NCBI RefSeq assembly: GCF_016428585.1
Contig: NZ_JAELVR010000001.1
Coordinates: 124,001-188,000 of the forward strand
Reading direction: 5' to 3'
DNA from: Sedimentitalea arenosa
GTDB taxonomy: Bacteria > Pseudomonadota > Alphaproteobacteria > Rhodobacterales > Rhodobacteraceae
Length of the DNA stretch: 64,000 nt
Position 1 is the stretch's first letter. Every line of letters begins with the position of its first letter. The notes beneath the pieces are model-generated. The model did no database searches, was not told where the DNA came from, and was given only the letters and a program-made list of their open reading frames with translations. The translations under genes and the position numbers were made by a program. Shown here one piece after another: positions 36,853-44,565 of this stretch.

Positions 36853-38016
36853 ATGCCCGTCAAGAACCGTTTCGCCGAATTGCAGACCGAGATCACCGAA
36901 TGGCGTCGGGACATCCACGCCCATCCCGAGATCCTGTTCGAAACACACCGCACCAGCGCGCTGGTGGCAGAGAAGCTCAAGACCTTCGGTTGCGACGAGG
37001 TCGTCACCGGGATCGGGCGCACCGGGGTGGTGGGCGTCATCAAGGGCAAGTCCGACAGCAAGGGCCGCGTGATCGGGCTGCGCGCCGACATGGACGCGCT
37101 GCCGATCCACGAGGCGACGGGGCTGGACTATGCCAGCAAGACCGATGGGGCGATGCATGCCTGCGGCCATGACGGGCACACGGCGATGCTGCTGGGGGCG
37201 GCCAAATACTTGGCCGAGACACGGAATTTTGACGGCACGGTTGTGGTGATCTTCCAGCCGGCCGAGGAAGGCGGCGGTGGCGGCAAGGAGATGTGCGACG
37301 ATGGCATGATGGACCGGTTCGGCATCCAGGAGGTCTATGGCATGCACAACTGGCCGGGCAAGCCCGTGGGCAGTTTCGCGATCCGTCCCGGCGCGTTCTT
37401 CGCGGCGACGGATACGTTCGACATCACGCTCGAAGGGCTGGGCGGACACGCGGCCAAGCCGCAGGAGACGATCGACACGACGGTGATGGCCGCCCAGACA
37501 GTGCTTGCGTTGCAGACGATCGCCAGCCGCAACGCCGATCCCGTCGACCAGGTCGTGGTGTCGGTCACCTCGTTCGAGACCTCGTCCAAGGCGTTCAACG
37601 TCATTCCGCAAAAGGTCCAGCTGAAGGGGACCGTGCGCACCATGAGCCCCGAGATGCGCGACCTTGCGGAAAAGCGCATCAAGGAGATCTGCAACGGCAT
37701 CTCGGCAACCTTCGGGGGCAGCGCCGATATCCACTATCACCGGGGTTATCCGGTGATGGTCAACCACGAGGAACAAACGGAATTCGCCGCCGACGTGGCG
37801 CGCGCGGTGTCCGGCGATTGCGAGGATGCGCCGCTGGTCATGGGGGGCGAAGACTTCGCGTTCATGCTCGAGGAACGGCCCGGCGCCTATATCCTCGTGG
37901 GCAATGGCGATACGGCGATGGTGCATCACCCGGAATACAACTTCAACGACGAGGCGATCCCCGCCGGGTGCAGCTGGTGGGCCGAGATCGTCGAACGGCG
38001 GATGCCTGCCGCCTGA
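36853..38016 (+). CDS. M20 family amidohydrolase (hippurate hydrolase-like), copy 2
   Basis: A 387-residue paralogue of the preceding gene, starting at ATG 36853 behind AAGGAG. The same landmarks are in place: MHACGHDGHTAMLLGAAKYL, FQPAEEGGGGGKEMCDDGMM, and MGGEDFAFML. The two start alike (MPVKNRxAxLxxEI) and the ADMDALPIHEATGL block is identical, but the C-terminal halves have diverged, for example KRIKEICNGISATFGGSADI here. Having its own ribosome binding site and 67 bp of leader suggests independent translation and possibly different specificity. Confidence 0.93.
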   Translation: MPVKNRFAELQTEITEWRRDIHAHPEILFETHRTSALVAEKLKTFGCDEVVTGIGRTGVVGVIKGKSDSKGRVIGLRADMDALPIHEATGLDYASKTDGAMHACGHDGHTAMLLGAAKYLAETRNFDGTVVVIFQPAEEGGGGGKEMCDDGMMDRFGIQEVYGMHNWPGKPVGSFAIRPGAFFAATDTFDITLEGLGGHAAKPQETIDTTVMAAQTVLALQTIASRNADPVDQVVVSVTSFETSSKAFNVIPQKVQLKGTVRTMSPEMRDLAEKRIKEICNGISATFGGSADIHYHRGYPVMVNHEEQTEFAADVARAVSGDCEDAPLVMGGEDFAFMLEERPGAYILVGNGDTAMVHHPEYNFNDEAIPAGCSWWAEIVERRMPAA

Positions 38017-38094
38017 TGCGATGCGGGCGCTTCGGGGCCCGTCTTCTCACTGTCGTAAATCGTTGGTCCAACAGAAGATTACGGCCGCGTCCGG

Positions 38095-38262
38095 CCTCGG
38101 GCCAGAGGGCGTCTTGAAAATGGTCCAGTGGACCTTTTGAGCCCGGAGGGGTTCGCAGAACCGATGGGGCATGCAATGCGCCCTTCGCGCGGGGGAGGGT
38201 GATTGGACTTCCCGGAAATCATCCGGGGGATGATTTCGCCTAATCACGGGCGGAGCCCCGGA
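38095..38262. repeat. Hairpin-array unit 1
   Basis: First of three units spaced 207-208 bp. It opens CCTCGGGCC and holds, in order: a stem-loop at 38117-38138 (AAAA-T-GGTCC, loop AGT, GGACC-TTTT, one bulge); GGTTC-gca-GAACC at 38150-38162; GGGGCAT-gca-ATGCgCCC at 38166-38183; a degenerate C/G-rich stem; a perfect 10-bp stem GAAATCATCC-GGG-GGATGATTTC at 38215-38237; and CGGGCGGAGCCCCGG near 38247-38262. Confidence 0.85.
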
Positions 38263-38301
38263 CGTAGCGGCCACATTGCGCAACAAGAGGGCGGCGCCCG
38301 A

Positions 38302-38470
38302 CCTCGGGCCGGAGGCCGTCTTGCATTTGATCCAGTGGATCAAATGAGGCCGGAGGGGTGCGCAAGCACAGAGGGGGCATGAAATGCGCCCTCCCCGTGG
38401 GGGAGGGTGAAGCCCGTCTTGGAAACTGTCCGGGGGACAGTTTCAGGGCTGAACGGGCGGAGCCCCGGAC
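38302..38470. repeat. Hairpin-array unit 2
   Basis: Same order as unit 1 with different stem sequences: CATTTGATCC-AGT-GGATCAAATG (38324-38346, perfect 10 bp); GTGC-gcaa-GCAC (38358-38369); GGGGGCAT-gaa-ATGCgCCC (38373-38391); CCTCCCC-gt-GGGGGAGG (38390-38406); GAAACTGTCC-GGG-GGACAGTTTC (38422-38444, perfect 10 bp); and the shared CGGGCGGAGCCCCGG end. Linkers between stems (for example GGAGGC, GAGGCCGGAGGGG) are conserved. Confidence 0.85.
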
Positions 38471-38509
38471 GGGCGCAGACATGGGGTGTGACGATAGGGT
38501 TGTGCCCGA

Positions 38510-38645
38510 CCTCGGGCCGGAGGCTGTCTCGCAAAAGGTCCGGTGGACCTTTTGAAGCCGGAGGGATGCGACAGCATCGAGGGGGCACGATAGTGCGCCC
38601 TCCCCGTGGGGGAGGTCGGGCGCGGCCCGGGACGGGGTCCCGGGC
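38510..38645. repeat. Hairpin-array unit 3
   Basis: Third unit: CAAAAGGTCC-GGT-GGACCTTTTG (38532-38554, perfect 10 bp); GATGC-gaca-GCATC (38565-38578); GGGGGCAC-gata-GTGCgCCC (38581-38600), where the CAT/ATG pair of units 1 and 2 is CAC/GTG; CCTCCCC-gt-GGGGGAGG (38599-38614); and GCCCGGGAC-GGG-GTCCCGGGC (38625-38645), a third version of the GGG-loop stem. The unit lacks the final shared element. Confidence 0.8.
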
Positions 38646-38721
38646 GGTTGGTTGTGGCGGGCCGATTTTAGTGGCGATTTAGAGTGGCGCTCGTTATAAG
38701 GGCGGTGCGTTAGTCAACCGA

Positions 38722-38808
38722 TGCCTGATGCGCAGCATCAGGCACGCGCCCGACCCGCCCCTCAGGGCGGGCGCGTTCCGCACCCACCCTCGGGCCGGGC
38801 GCGAGGGT
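38722..38808. repeat. Further hairpins downstream of the array
   Basis: A perfect 10-bp stem with 3-nt loop, TGCCTGATGC-GCA-GCATCAGGCA (38722-38744), has the same geometry as the array stems. It is followed by CCGCCC-ctca-GGGCGG (38755-38770) and ACCCTCG...CGAGGGT (38786-38808), the last lying next to the stop codon of the 38816 gene. Together with the three units this fills the roughly 800-bp gene-free gap from 38017 to 38815. Confidence 0.75.
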
Positions 38809-38815
38809 TAGCAGT

Positions 38816-39352
38816 TCAGAATGCTCGCGAGCGCGGTTGATGGGAACGCGCCTCTAATTCGGAACGAATATCAACGGCTTCACGAAGTAGCATGTCGATT
38901 TCTTCGATAGCGACCTTGATTGTGCGTTCTGAGATTGCCTCATTGAATTCAAACCACTGCCTGTTTTCTTTGTTGCCACGCGGGAAATAGTGAGCAACTC
39001 TAATAGACTGGGTTTCGTCGTCGAAATAGAATGCACCATGTGCAACAAGATTTCTGTTTTCGATACCATTTGTGATCTTCTCGGCAAGAGCACACATGCG
39101 TAGGCCAAGTGGTGCATGGCAATTAGTTGAGCATTGTCGCAATTGCCGAACAAGCTTTGGTGTGATTTTTTTGATTTCCAGAGTCTTCAAGAATTGCTCG
39201 CTGGAGGTTTGGTCTACTCCGTCAGCGAGCATGACAATTTGCCAGATTGTCAGTTCAAGATGTGCAGCAGATTGCAAATATATTCCGGCGTTAACCAGTA
39301 CACGTGCTGGCAACATCTTTTCAATCAGGGTTTGACTCAAGGCTCGATCCAA
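38816..39352 (-). CDS. AT-rich hypothetical protein with HEPN-like R-x4-H motif
   Basis: A 178-residue frame from a TTG at 39352; ATG 39316 (MLPARVLVNAGIYLQ) is an alternative start, and neither has a good ribosome binding site. The base composition is clearly more AT-rich than all neighbours, suggesting recent acquisition. The protein is helical, with LELTIWQIVMLADG near residue 33 and IENRNLVAHGAFYF near 98. R100-N-L-V-A-H105 matches the R-x4-6-H motif of HEPN ribonuclease and toxin domains. It starts 9 bp after the parE stop on the same strand. I cannot name a specific family. Confidence 0.65.
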   Translation of the reverse strand: MDRALSQTLIEKMLPARVLVNAGIYLQSAAHLELTIWQIVMLADGVDQTSSEQFLKTLEIKKITPKLVRQLRQCSTNCHAPLGLRMCALAEKITNGIENRNLVAHGAFYFDDETQSIRVAHYFPRGNKENRQWFEFNEAISERTIKVAIEEIDMLLREAVDIRSELEARSHQPRSRAF

Positions 39353-39361
39353 AAACGAAAT

Positions 39362-41317
39362 TCAAACATCCAACTCCTCCACGAACCTCGCATTCTCCTG
39401 AATATACTGGAACCGCATCTCGGGCTTCTTGCCCATCAGGCGTTCGACGAGGTCTCCGGTTTCTCCGGGTTCGTCCTCGTCGATGGTCACGCGGATCAGC
39501 TTGCGCGATTTCGGATCCATGGTGGTTTCCTTCAGATCCTTGGCGTCCATTTCGCCGAGGCCCTTGAAGCGGGAGACGTCGATCTTGCCCTTGCCGCCCA
39601 GACCCTTTTCCAGCAGCGCGTTCTTTTCGGCCTCGTCGGTGCAATAGACGCGTTTAGCGCCCTGCGTCAGACGAAAGAGCGGTGGGCAGGCGAGATACAG
39701 GTGGCCCGCATCGATCATCGGGCGCATTTGGGTGAAGAAGAAGGTCATCAGGAGCGACGCGATATGGGCGCCGTCGACATCGGCGTCGGTCATGATGATG
39801 ACTTTTTCATAGCGCAGGTCATCGACGTTGAACTTGCTGCCAAGGCCGACGCCGAGCGCCTGGGTCAGGTCGGAAATCTCGGCGTTCGACCCGAGCTTGG
39901 AACTGGCCGCGCCAAGCACATTGAGGATCTTGCCGCGCAGGGGCAGCAGTGCCTGGGTCTTGCGGTCGCGCGCCATCTTGGCGGAGCCGCCCGCGCTGTC
40001 GCCTTCGACGATGAACAGCTCGGTGCCTTCGCGCGTGTTTGACGAACAATCCGTCAGCTTGCCCGGCAGGCGCAGTTTCTTGGTCGCGGATTTGCGTTGG
40101 GTTTCCTTTTCCTGCCGGCGGCGCAGGCGTTCTTCGGCCCTGAGCACGAGGAAGTCGAGGATCGCGCCGGCGGACTTTGTGTCGGCCGCCAGCCAGTTGT
40201 CGAAATGGTCGCGCACGGAGTTTTCGACCAGCCGCTGGGCTTCCATCGTGGCGAGCCGGTCCTTGGTCTGGCCGACGAATTCCGGTTCGCGGATGAAGCA
40301 GGAGACCAGCGCGCAGCCGCCGGTGGTGAGATCCTCGCGGGTGATGGTGGCGGCCTTCTTGTTGCCGACCAGTTCGCCATAGGCCTTGATGCCCTTGACG
40401 ATGGCGGCCCAGAACCCGGCCTCGTGGGTTCCGCCCTCGGGCGTGGGAACGGTGTTGCAATAGGACTGGATGAAGCCGTCGCGGGACGGGGTCCAGTTGA
40501 TCGCCCATTCGACCTTGCCCGGGTGGCCGAATTTTTCCTTGAAATCGACGGTGCCGGCAAAGGGTTTGTCGGCATAGGTCGAGGCCGCGCCAAGCGTTTC
40601 GGTCAGATAGTCCGAGAGGCCGCCGGGGAAGTGGAACGTGGCCTCTGTCGGGGTTTCGCCATCGTCGATGGCGGATTTCCAGCGGATTTCGACGCCGGAG
40701 AAGAGGTAAGCCTTGGAGCGGATGGACTTGAAAAGCCGCGCCGGTTTGAACCGGTGTTGACCGAAGATCTCGGCGTCGGCATGGAAGGTGACGGTGGTGC
40801 CGCGCCGGTTGGGGGCGGCGCCGACCTTTTCTACGGGGCCCAACGGGATGCCGCGGGAAAATCGCTGTTCGTACAGCTCCTTGTTACGGGCGACCTGCAC
40901 GACCATCGTGTCGCTGAGCGCGTTGACGACAGAGGCGCCGACGCCGTGCAGACCGCCCGAGGTCTCATACGCCTTGCCCGAGAACTTGCCGCCGGCGTGC
41001 AGCGTGCAGAGGATGACCTCGAGCGCTGACTTGTCGGGGAATTTCGGGTGTGGGTCGATCGGAATGCCGCGGCCATTGTCGCGGATGGTCACGGCGTAAT
41101 CGTCATGCAGTTCGACCTCGATCCGGTTGGCGTGACCGGCGACCGCCTCGTCCATCGAATTGTCGAGCACCTCGGCGACGAGGTGGTGCAGGGCGCGTTC
41201 GTCGGTCCCGCCGATATACATGCCGGGGCGCTTGCGCACGGGTTCCAGCCCCTCGAGCACTTCGATCGAGGAGGCGTCATAGTCGGACGGGGCCGATTGG
41301 GTCAGAAGATCGCTCAT
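39362..41317 (-). CDS. parE: DNA topoisomerase IV subunit B
   Basis: A 651-residue type IIA topoisomerase ATPase subunit starting at ATG 41317 (MSDLLTQSAPSDYDASSIEV); the frame extends to 41440 without a start signal. VRKRPGMYIGGTDERALHHLV near residue 30, the ATP site DNGRGIPIDPHPKF near 77, GLHGVGASVVNALSD near 122, the Toprim EGDSAGGSAKMARDRKTQALLPLRG near 435 (IVEGDSAGG) and DADVDGAHI near 515 are all present. The missing GyrB-specific insert and the C-terminal PEMRFQYIQENARFV support ParE over GyrB. With ParC it separates linked chromosomes at division. Confidence 0.95.
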   Translation of the reverse strand: MSDLLTQSAPSDYDASSIEVLEGLEPVRKRPGMYIGGTDERALHHLVAEVLDNSMDEAVAGHANRIEVELHDDYAVTIRDNGRGIPIDPHPKFPDKSALEVILCTLHAGGKFSGKAYETSGGLHGVGASVVNALSDTMVVQVARNKELYEQRFSRGIPLGPVEKVGAAPNRRGTTVTFHADAEIFGQHRFKPARLFKSIRSKAYLFSGVEIRWKSAIDDGETPTEATFHFPGGLSDYLTETLGAASTYADKPFAGTVDFKEKFGHPGKVEWAINWTPSRDGFIQSYCNTVPTPEGGTHEAGFWAAIVKGIKAYGELVGNKKAATITREDLTTGGCALVSCFIREPEFVGQTKDRLATMEAQRLVENSVRDHFDNWLAADTKSAGAILDFLVLRAEERLRRRQEKETQRKSATKKLRLPGKLTDCSSNTREGTELFIVEGDSAGGSAKMARDRKTQALLPLRGKILNVLGAASSKLGSNAEISDLTQALGVGLGSKFNVDDLRYEKVIIMTDADVDGAHIASLLMTFFFTQMRPMIDAGHLYLACPPLFRLTQGAKRVYCTDEAEKNALLEKGLGGKGKIDVSRFKGLGEMDAKDLKETTMDPKSRKLIRVTIDEDEPGETGDLVERLMGKKPEMRFQYIQENARFVEELDV

Positions 41318-41547
41318 ACCGCTGCTCTGTTGTTGTTTTGCGACAGTATGGCAGGGGGGGCGGGAATGGGAAAGTGTTTCCCTGTCCGGTGGAGGCGGCG
41401 GTTGGGGGATGGTCGCGGCACTCTCGCGTAGGGCGAGCATAGGGCACTGTTTTCAATCCCTTTTTCGGCCGGATGTAATTGCGGGTCGGGTGCGGAACTG
41501 TTAACACGTGCAATGAACAACGCGTTAAATGGTGACAGGAGACCATC

Positions 41548-42207
41548 GTGAAGACACTTTCCCTTTCGATTGCGGCGCTGATGATGCCGCTAGCTGCCGC
41601 GGCGGCGACTCTGAACCTGGATTCGGAGAAGCCGGGCGGCAACGCCGGCTTGCTCTACAAGGATGCGGGCGGCTTCTATCTGGATGCGAACGACACGGTG
41701 CGGACCGACAATTCGATCGTCTACCTGTCGTTGGCTGCGGGCACCTACAACATCACGCCGACCAAGGATCTGTACGAATCCTGGTCGCGCTGGAGTGCCA
41801 ACAAGAACTGTGACAACTCTGGCGAGAATTGCACCCAGGGGTTCGAGCAGTCGTTCGCGTTCTTCATGGTGGACACGGCGACAGCGGGGGCTGATGGGCG
41901 CGTCGGAGATGTGCGCAGCGCGCCGACCGACAACAGCCTCACCAACCTTGTGAACTATTCCGTGCCGTTCACGGAATCTTTCTTTGCGACGCCGGGGCAG
42001 GGGTATGACGCTGTCGCAGGCACGGTGATGGCATCGTTCACCTTGGACACCGCACAGGATGTCGGGTTCTACATTCATGACAACTGGGTCGCCGACAATC
42101 GGGGCGGTGTAAGCATCAACGTCGCTGCGGTCCCGCTGCCGGCCGGTTTGCCGCTGCTTCTGGCAGGTTTGGGTGGGCTCGCGCTTGTGCGGCGCAAGTC
42201 GGCCTGA
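41548..42207 (+). CDS. VPLPA-CTERM surface/exported protein, second copy type
   Basis: A 219-residue protein starting at GTG 41548 behind CAGGAG. It has a signal peptide (MKTLSLSIAALMMPLAAAAA) and a C-terminal sorting signal: VPLPAGLPLLLAGLGGLAL and the basic tail VRRKSA. Two cysteines (NKNCDNSGENC) could form a disulfide. It shares only the sorting signal and general style with the protein at 890, so they are separate surface proteins handled by one sorting route. No exosortase gene is in the window. A terminator follows. Confidence 0.83.
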   Translation: MKTLSLSIAALMMPLAAAAATLNLDSEKPGGNAGLLYKDAGGFYLDANDTVRTDNSIVYLSLAAGTYNITPTKDLYESWSRWSANKNCDNSGENCTQGFEQSFAFFMVDTATAGADGRVGDVRSAPTDNSLTNLVNYSVPFTESFFATPGQGYDAVAGTVMASFTLDTAQDVGFYIHDNWVADNRGGVSINVAAVPLPAGLPLLLAGLGGLALVRRKSA

Positions 42208-42233
42208 TCATCCCGTTGCACAAGCACTGAATT

Positions 42234-42263
42234 TGCCCCGGTCGTGACGGCCGGGGCATTTTT
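42234..42263 (+). terminator. Rho-independent terminator after the second VPLPA-CTERM gene
   Basis: An 8-bp stem TGCCCCGG/CCGGGGCA around a 9-nt loop, followed directly by TTTTT. Confidence 0.9.
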
Positions 42264-42296
42264 CGTTGTCCGGTATCCGGGGCGTCGCGGTGGGCG

Positions 42297-43454
42297 TCAG
42301 TATTGCGCGTAGAATATCGACAGGTTGTCGCCCATCACAAGATCGTCCAGATGAGTGTCGCGCAGGATGATGGTGATCGAAGACAACTCGTCCTCGGGCG
42401 CCGGGACCCAAGGCTGATCGTCGGTATGGCGGATCACCACGTTGTCGCCGCGCTGGGTGATCGACAGATCAAAGCCGAGCAGCGAGAGTTCGATCTCGTC
42501 CTCTTCGGGGTTGAAGTCTCGGATCACGTTGCGCCCGTCCTCGAACAGGTCGAAGACGAAGGTGTCGGCGCCGGGCCCGCCCTTGATCCTGTCGTTGCCG
42601 TCGCCGCTGCGGATGGTGTCATCGCCGCGATTGCCGTTGAGCCGGTCATCGCCGTTGCCGCCGTCGATCACGTCATCGCCCTTGCGGCCCCGGATCAGGT
42701 CGTCTCCGCCCAGCCCGCGCAGGATGTTGGCCGCGTCGTCTCCGAGCAGCGTATCGTCCAGCGCGCTGCCGGTCACGTTCTCGATCGCCCTGACGCGGTC
42801 GATCTGCACGATGACCGCGCCGGGTTGGGAAGCGGCCGACGCGAAGAAGAGCGGCGGCGGAAAGCCGTAAGTCATCACGGTTCCGTCGCGCAGATCCGCG
42901 GTGATGCCCGTGGCTCCGCCGGTGGGCGAGGGGACCGAGTCATCCAGAACGCTTGCGGCATAGCTCAGCGTGTCGATCCCGGTGCCGCCCCGATAGATGT
43001 CGGTGCCACTGCGGTCGAGGAACAGGTCGTCGCCGTGTCCGCCCTTGGCGAAATTGTCGTAGTAGCTGTCCTGGTAAGTCAGGCCGCCCTCGCTCAATGC
43101 CTTGCGCAACGGATTGATCTGCCCCGAGGCGGCCTGCTGCAAGAGCGCCCCGAAGTCGGTTGCCGACAACGAAAGCCCTTCGACGGTTCCGATGCGCGGG
43201 TCGAATGCGAAGGATGCGTCGGCATCAAAGGGTGCGAAAGGGGCCAGGCGGGCCTCGATCCCGGTGATCGTGCCGGAGATGATCTGGCCCCGATCGACCA
43301 CGAGCGTATCGCCCGAGACCAGAACCAGATGGCTGCCGGCGTCATAGAGCACATCGTCGCCCTGAGCCTCACCCGGGCCGGATTTTGACAGGATTTCGGC
43401 GATCAGGTGTTGTGTGGGGCGTGTAGTCGCGCTGTGATCTGTCAGGCGGATCAT
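42297..43454 (-). CDS. RTX calcium-binding protein (type I secretion substrate type)
   Basis: A 385-residue protein without a signal peptide. The N-terminal 230 residues include a Hint-like or unknown beta-rich region (HLVLVSGDTLVVDRGQIISG). From about 235 there are six or seven nonapeptide RTX repeats of the GGxGxDxLx kind (LGGDDLIRGRKGDDVIDGG, NGDDRLNGNRGDDTIRSGD), closing with GADTFVFDLFEDGRNVIRDF. The repeats bind calcium in a beta-roll outside the cell, and such proteins leave by type I secretion using a C-terminal signal. No type I secretion genes are in the window. The passenger activity is unknown. Confidence 0.85.
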   Translation of the reverse strand: MIRLTDHSATTRPTQHLIAEILSKSGPGEAQGDDVLYDAGSHLVLVSGDTLVVDRGQIISGTITGIEARLAPFAPFDADASFAFDPRIGTVEGLSLSATDFGALLQQAASGQINPLRKALSEGGLTYQDSYYDNFAKGGHGDDLFLDRSGTDIYRGGTGIDTLSYAASVLDDSVPSPTGGATGITADLRDGTVMTYGFPPPLFFASAASQPGAVIVQIDRVRAIENVTGSALDDTLLGDDAANILRGLGGDDLIRGRKGDDVIDGGNGDDRLNGNRGDDTIRSGDGNDRIKGGPGADTFVFDLFEDGRNVIRDFNPEEDEIELSLLGFDLSITQRGDNVVIRHTDDQPWVPAPEDELSSITIILRDTHLDDLVMGDNLSIFYAQY

Positions 43455-43606
43455 CGGAACTCTCCAAAAAAATTGATCGACCTGGCGCCACGTACGGGGT
43501 CGACCCTCATCGCTAGAATGGAGGAAGGATACACCTTGAGACGGATTTTAACAAAGTCTTACCGAATTGATGGTTACCAGGCCGGCGACACGACACCCAG
43601 CAGCGG

Positions 43607-44497
43607 TTATCGATCCAGCCAATCGAGGATGGCACGCGCCACCTGGTCGGGCGCCTGGTGGATCAACCAGTGGTTCAGGCCCGGCAGCTCGACGCGGGTG
43701 AGATCGGCGGCAAATTCTTCGAGACCCTCCGTGGATTCCGGCAGAAGGGCGCTGTCTTCCAGTCCCCAGATCAGCAGATGGGGACAGTGCACCTGCAACC
43801 GCTCCTTCGGCAGATCGGGCAGGTCGCCGAGCGGCACGCCCGGCTCGGCGAGGCGCAGGGGCGAGGCGCGGTACCAGTGGATCATGGTTTCGAGCCTTCC
43901 GGGTCGGGCCCATTCTGTCAGATATTCCTGCGTCTTCTCCTCAGTCAGCCAGCCAGTGTCCATCTTGGCCATGAACAGCTGTTTCATTCGGGCGAACCCG
44001 TCCTCGGCCAGAACCTCGTGGCTGTCCGGTCGGCGCAGGAAGGTTATGTAACTGCTGGCCTCCGATTGGGCACCGCCCGAAGCCATCGCGCGCTGAAAAG
44101 GCACCGGATGGACGCCATTGGCGATGATCAGCCGGTCCACAAGTTCGGGTTTGAACATCGCCAGCCCATAGGCCACCGCCGCGCCCCAGTCGTGGCCCAT
44201 CACCGTGACCGGCCCGCCCAGACACCCGATCAAGGCTGCCATGTCCGAGACCAGTGCGGAGGCCGCATAATTCTCGACCCCCGCAGGTGCCCAACTGCGC
44301 CCATAGCCGCGCTGATCGGGGGCGATGCAATGGAAGCGTTCGCCTAAATAGGGTGCGAGATCGGCCCATGCACCGCCATGTTCCGGAAATCCGTGCAGCA
44401 TCAGGAGCTTGGGCAACGCGGGGTCGCCCCAGCGTCGCAGAAAAAACGGATGCCCGTTCAGATCGACCGTTTCCGTGGTCATCCCGGCCGATGGCAT
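43607..44497 (-). CDS. Alpha/beta hydrolase, epoxide-hydrolase type
   Basis: A 296-residue hydrolase starting at ATG 44497 (MPSAGMTTETVDLNGHPFFL) behind AAGGG. MLHGFPEHGGAW near residue 33 forms the oxyanion hole. The nucleophile elbow is VMGHDWGAAVAYG near 103, with Asp rather than Ser, as in epoxide hydrolases and haloalkane dehalogenases; LPGLNHWLIHQAPDQV near 275 provides the catalytic His. A cap domain with aromatic residues lies between. The real substrate is unknown. Confidence 0.88.
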   Translation of the reverse strand: MPSAGMTTETVDLNGHPFFLRRWGDPALPKLLMLHGFPEHGGAWADLAPYLGERFHCIAPDQRGYGRSWAPAGVENYAASALVSDMAALIGCLGGPVTVMGHDWGAAVAYGLAMFKPELVDRLIIANGVHPVPFQRAMASGGAQSEASSYITFLRRPDSHEVLAEDGFARMKQLFMAKMDTGWLTEEKTQEYLTEWARPGRLETMIHWYRASPLRLAEPGVPLGDLPDLPKERLQVHCPHLLIWGLEDSALLPESTEGLEEFAADLTRVELPGLNHWLIHQAPDQVARAILDWLDR

Positions 44498-44565
44498 GGC
44501 GTGCCCCTTCTTCATTGTCTGGCTTGCGCTCGCCTCACGCAGAGGCGAGCGCGCGAGCGTCGCGT

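Noticed and set aside
38095-38645. CRISPR array
   Set aside because: Units are about 207 bp with several internal palindromes; there are no short identical repeats with unique spacers of constant length and no cas gene.
38240-38682. Short open frames on both strands within the hairpin array
   Set aside because: Their translations only reflect the repeat units, have no start signals and break across units; the base changes follow pairing rules, not codon rules.
38095-39352. Classic type III toxin-antitoxin locus
   Set aside because: Repeats should be short, identical and upstream of the toxin gene with a terminator between. Here they are long, varied and downstream of the HEPN-like gene. I keep only the weaker link as a hypothesis.
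39362-41317. Calling this gene gyrB
   Set aside because: The overall length (651 residues), absence of a GyrB-type insert and the PEMRFQYIQENARFV ending fit ParE better.
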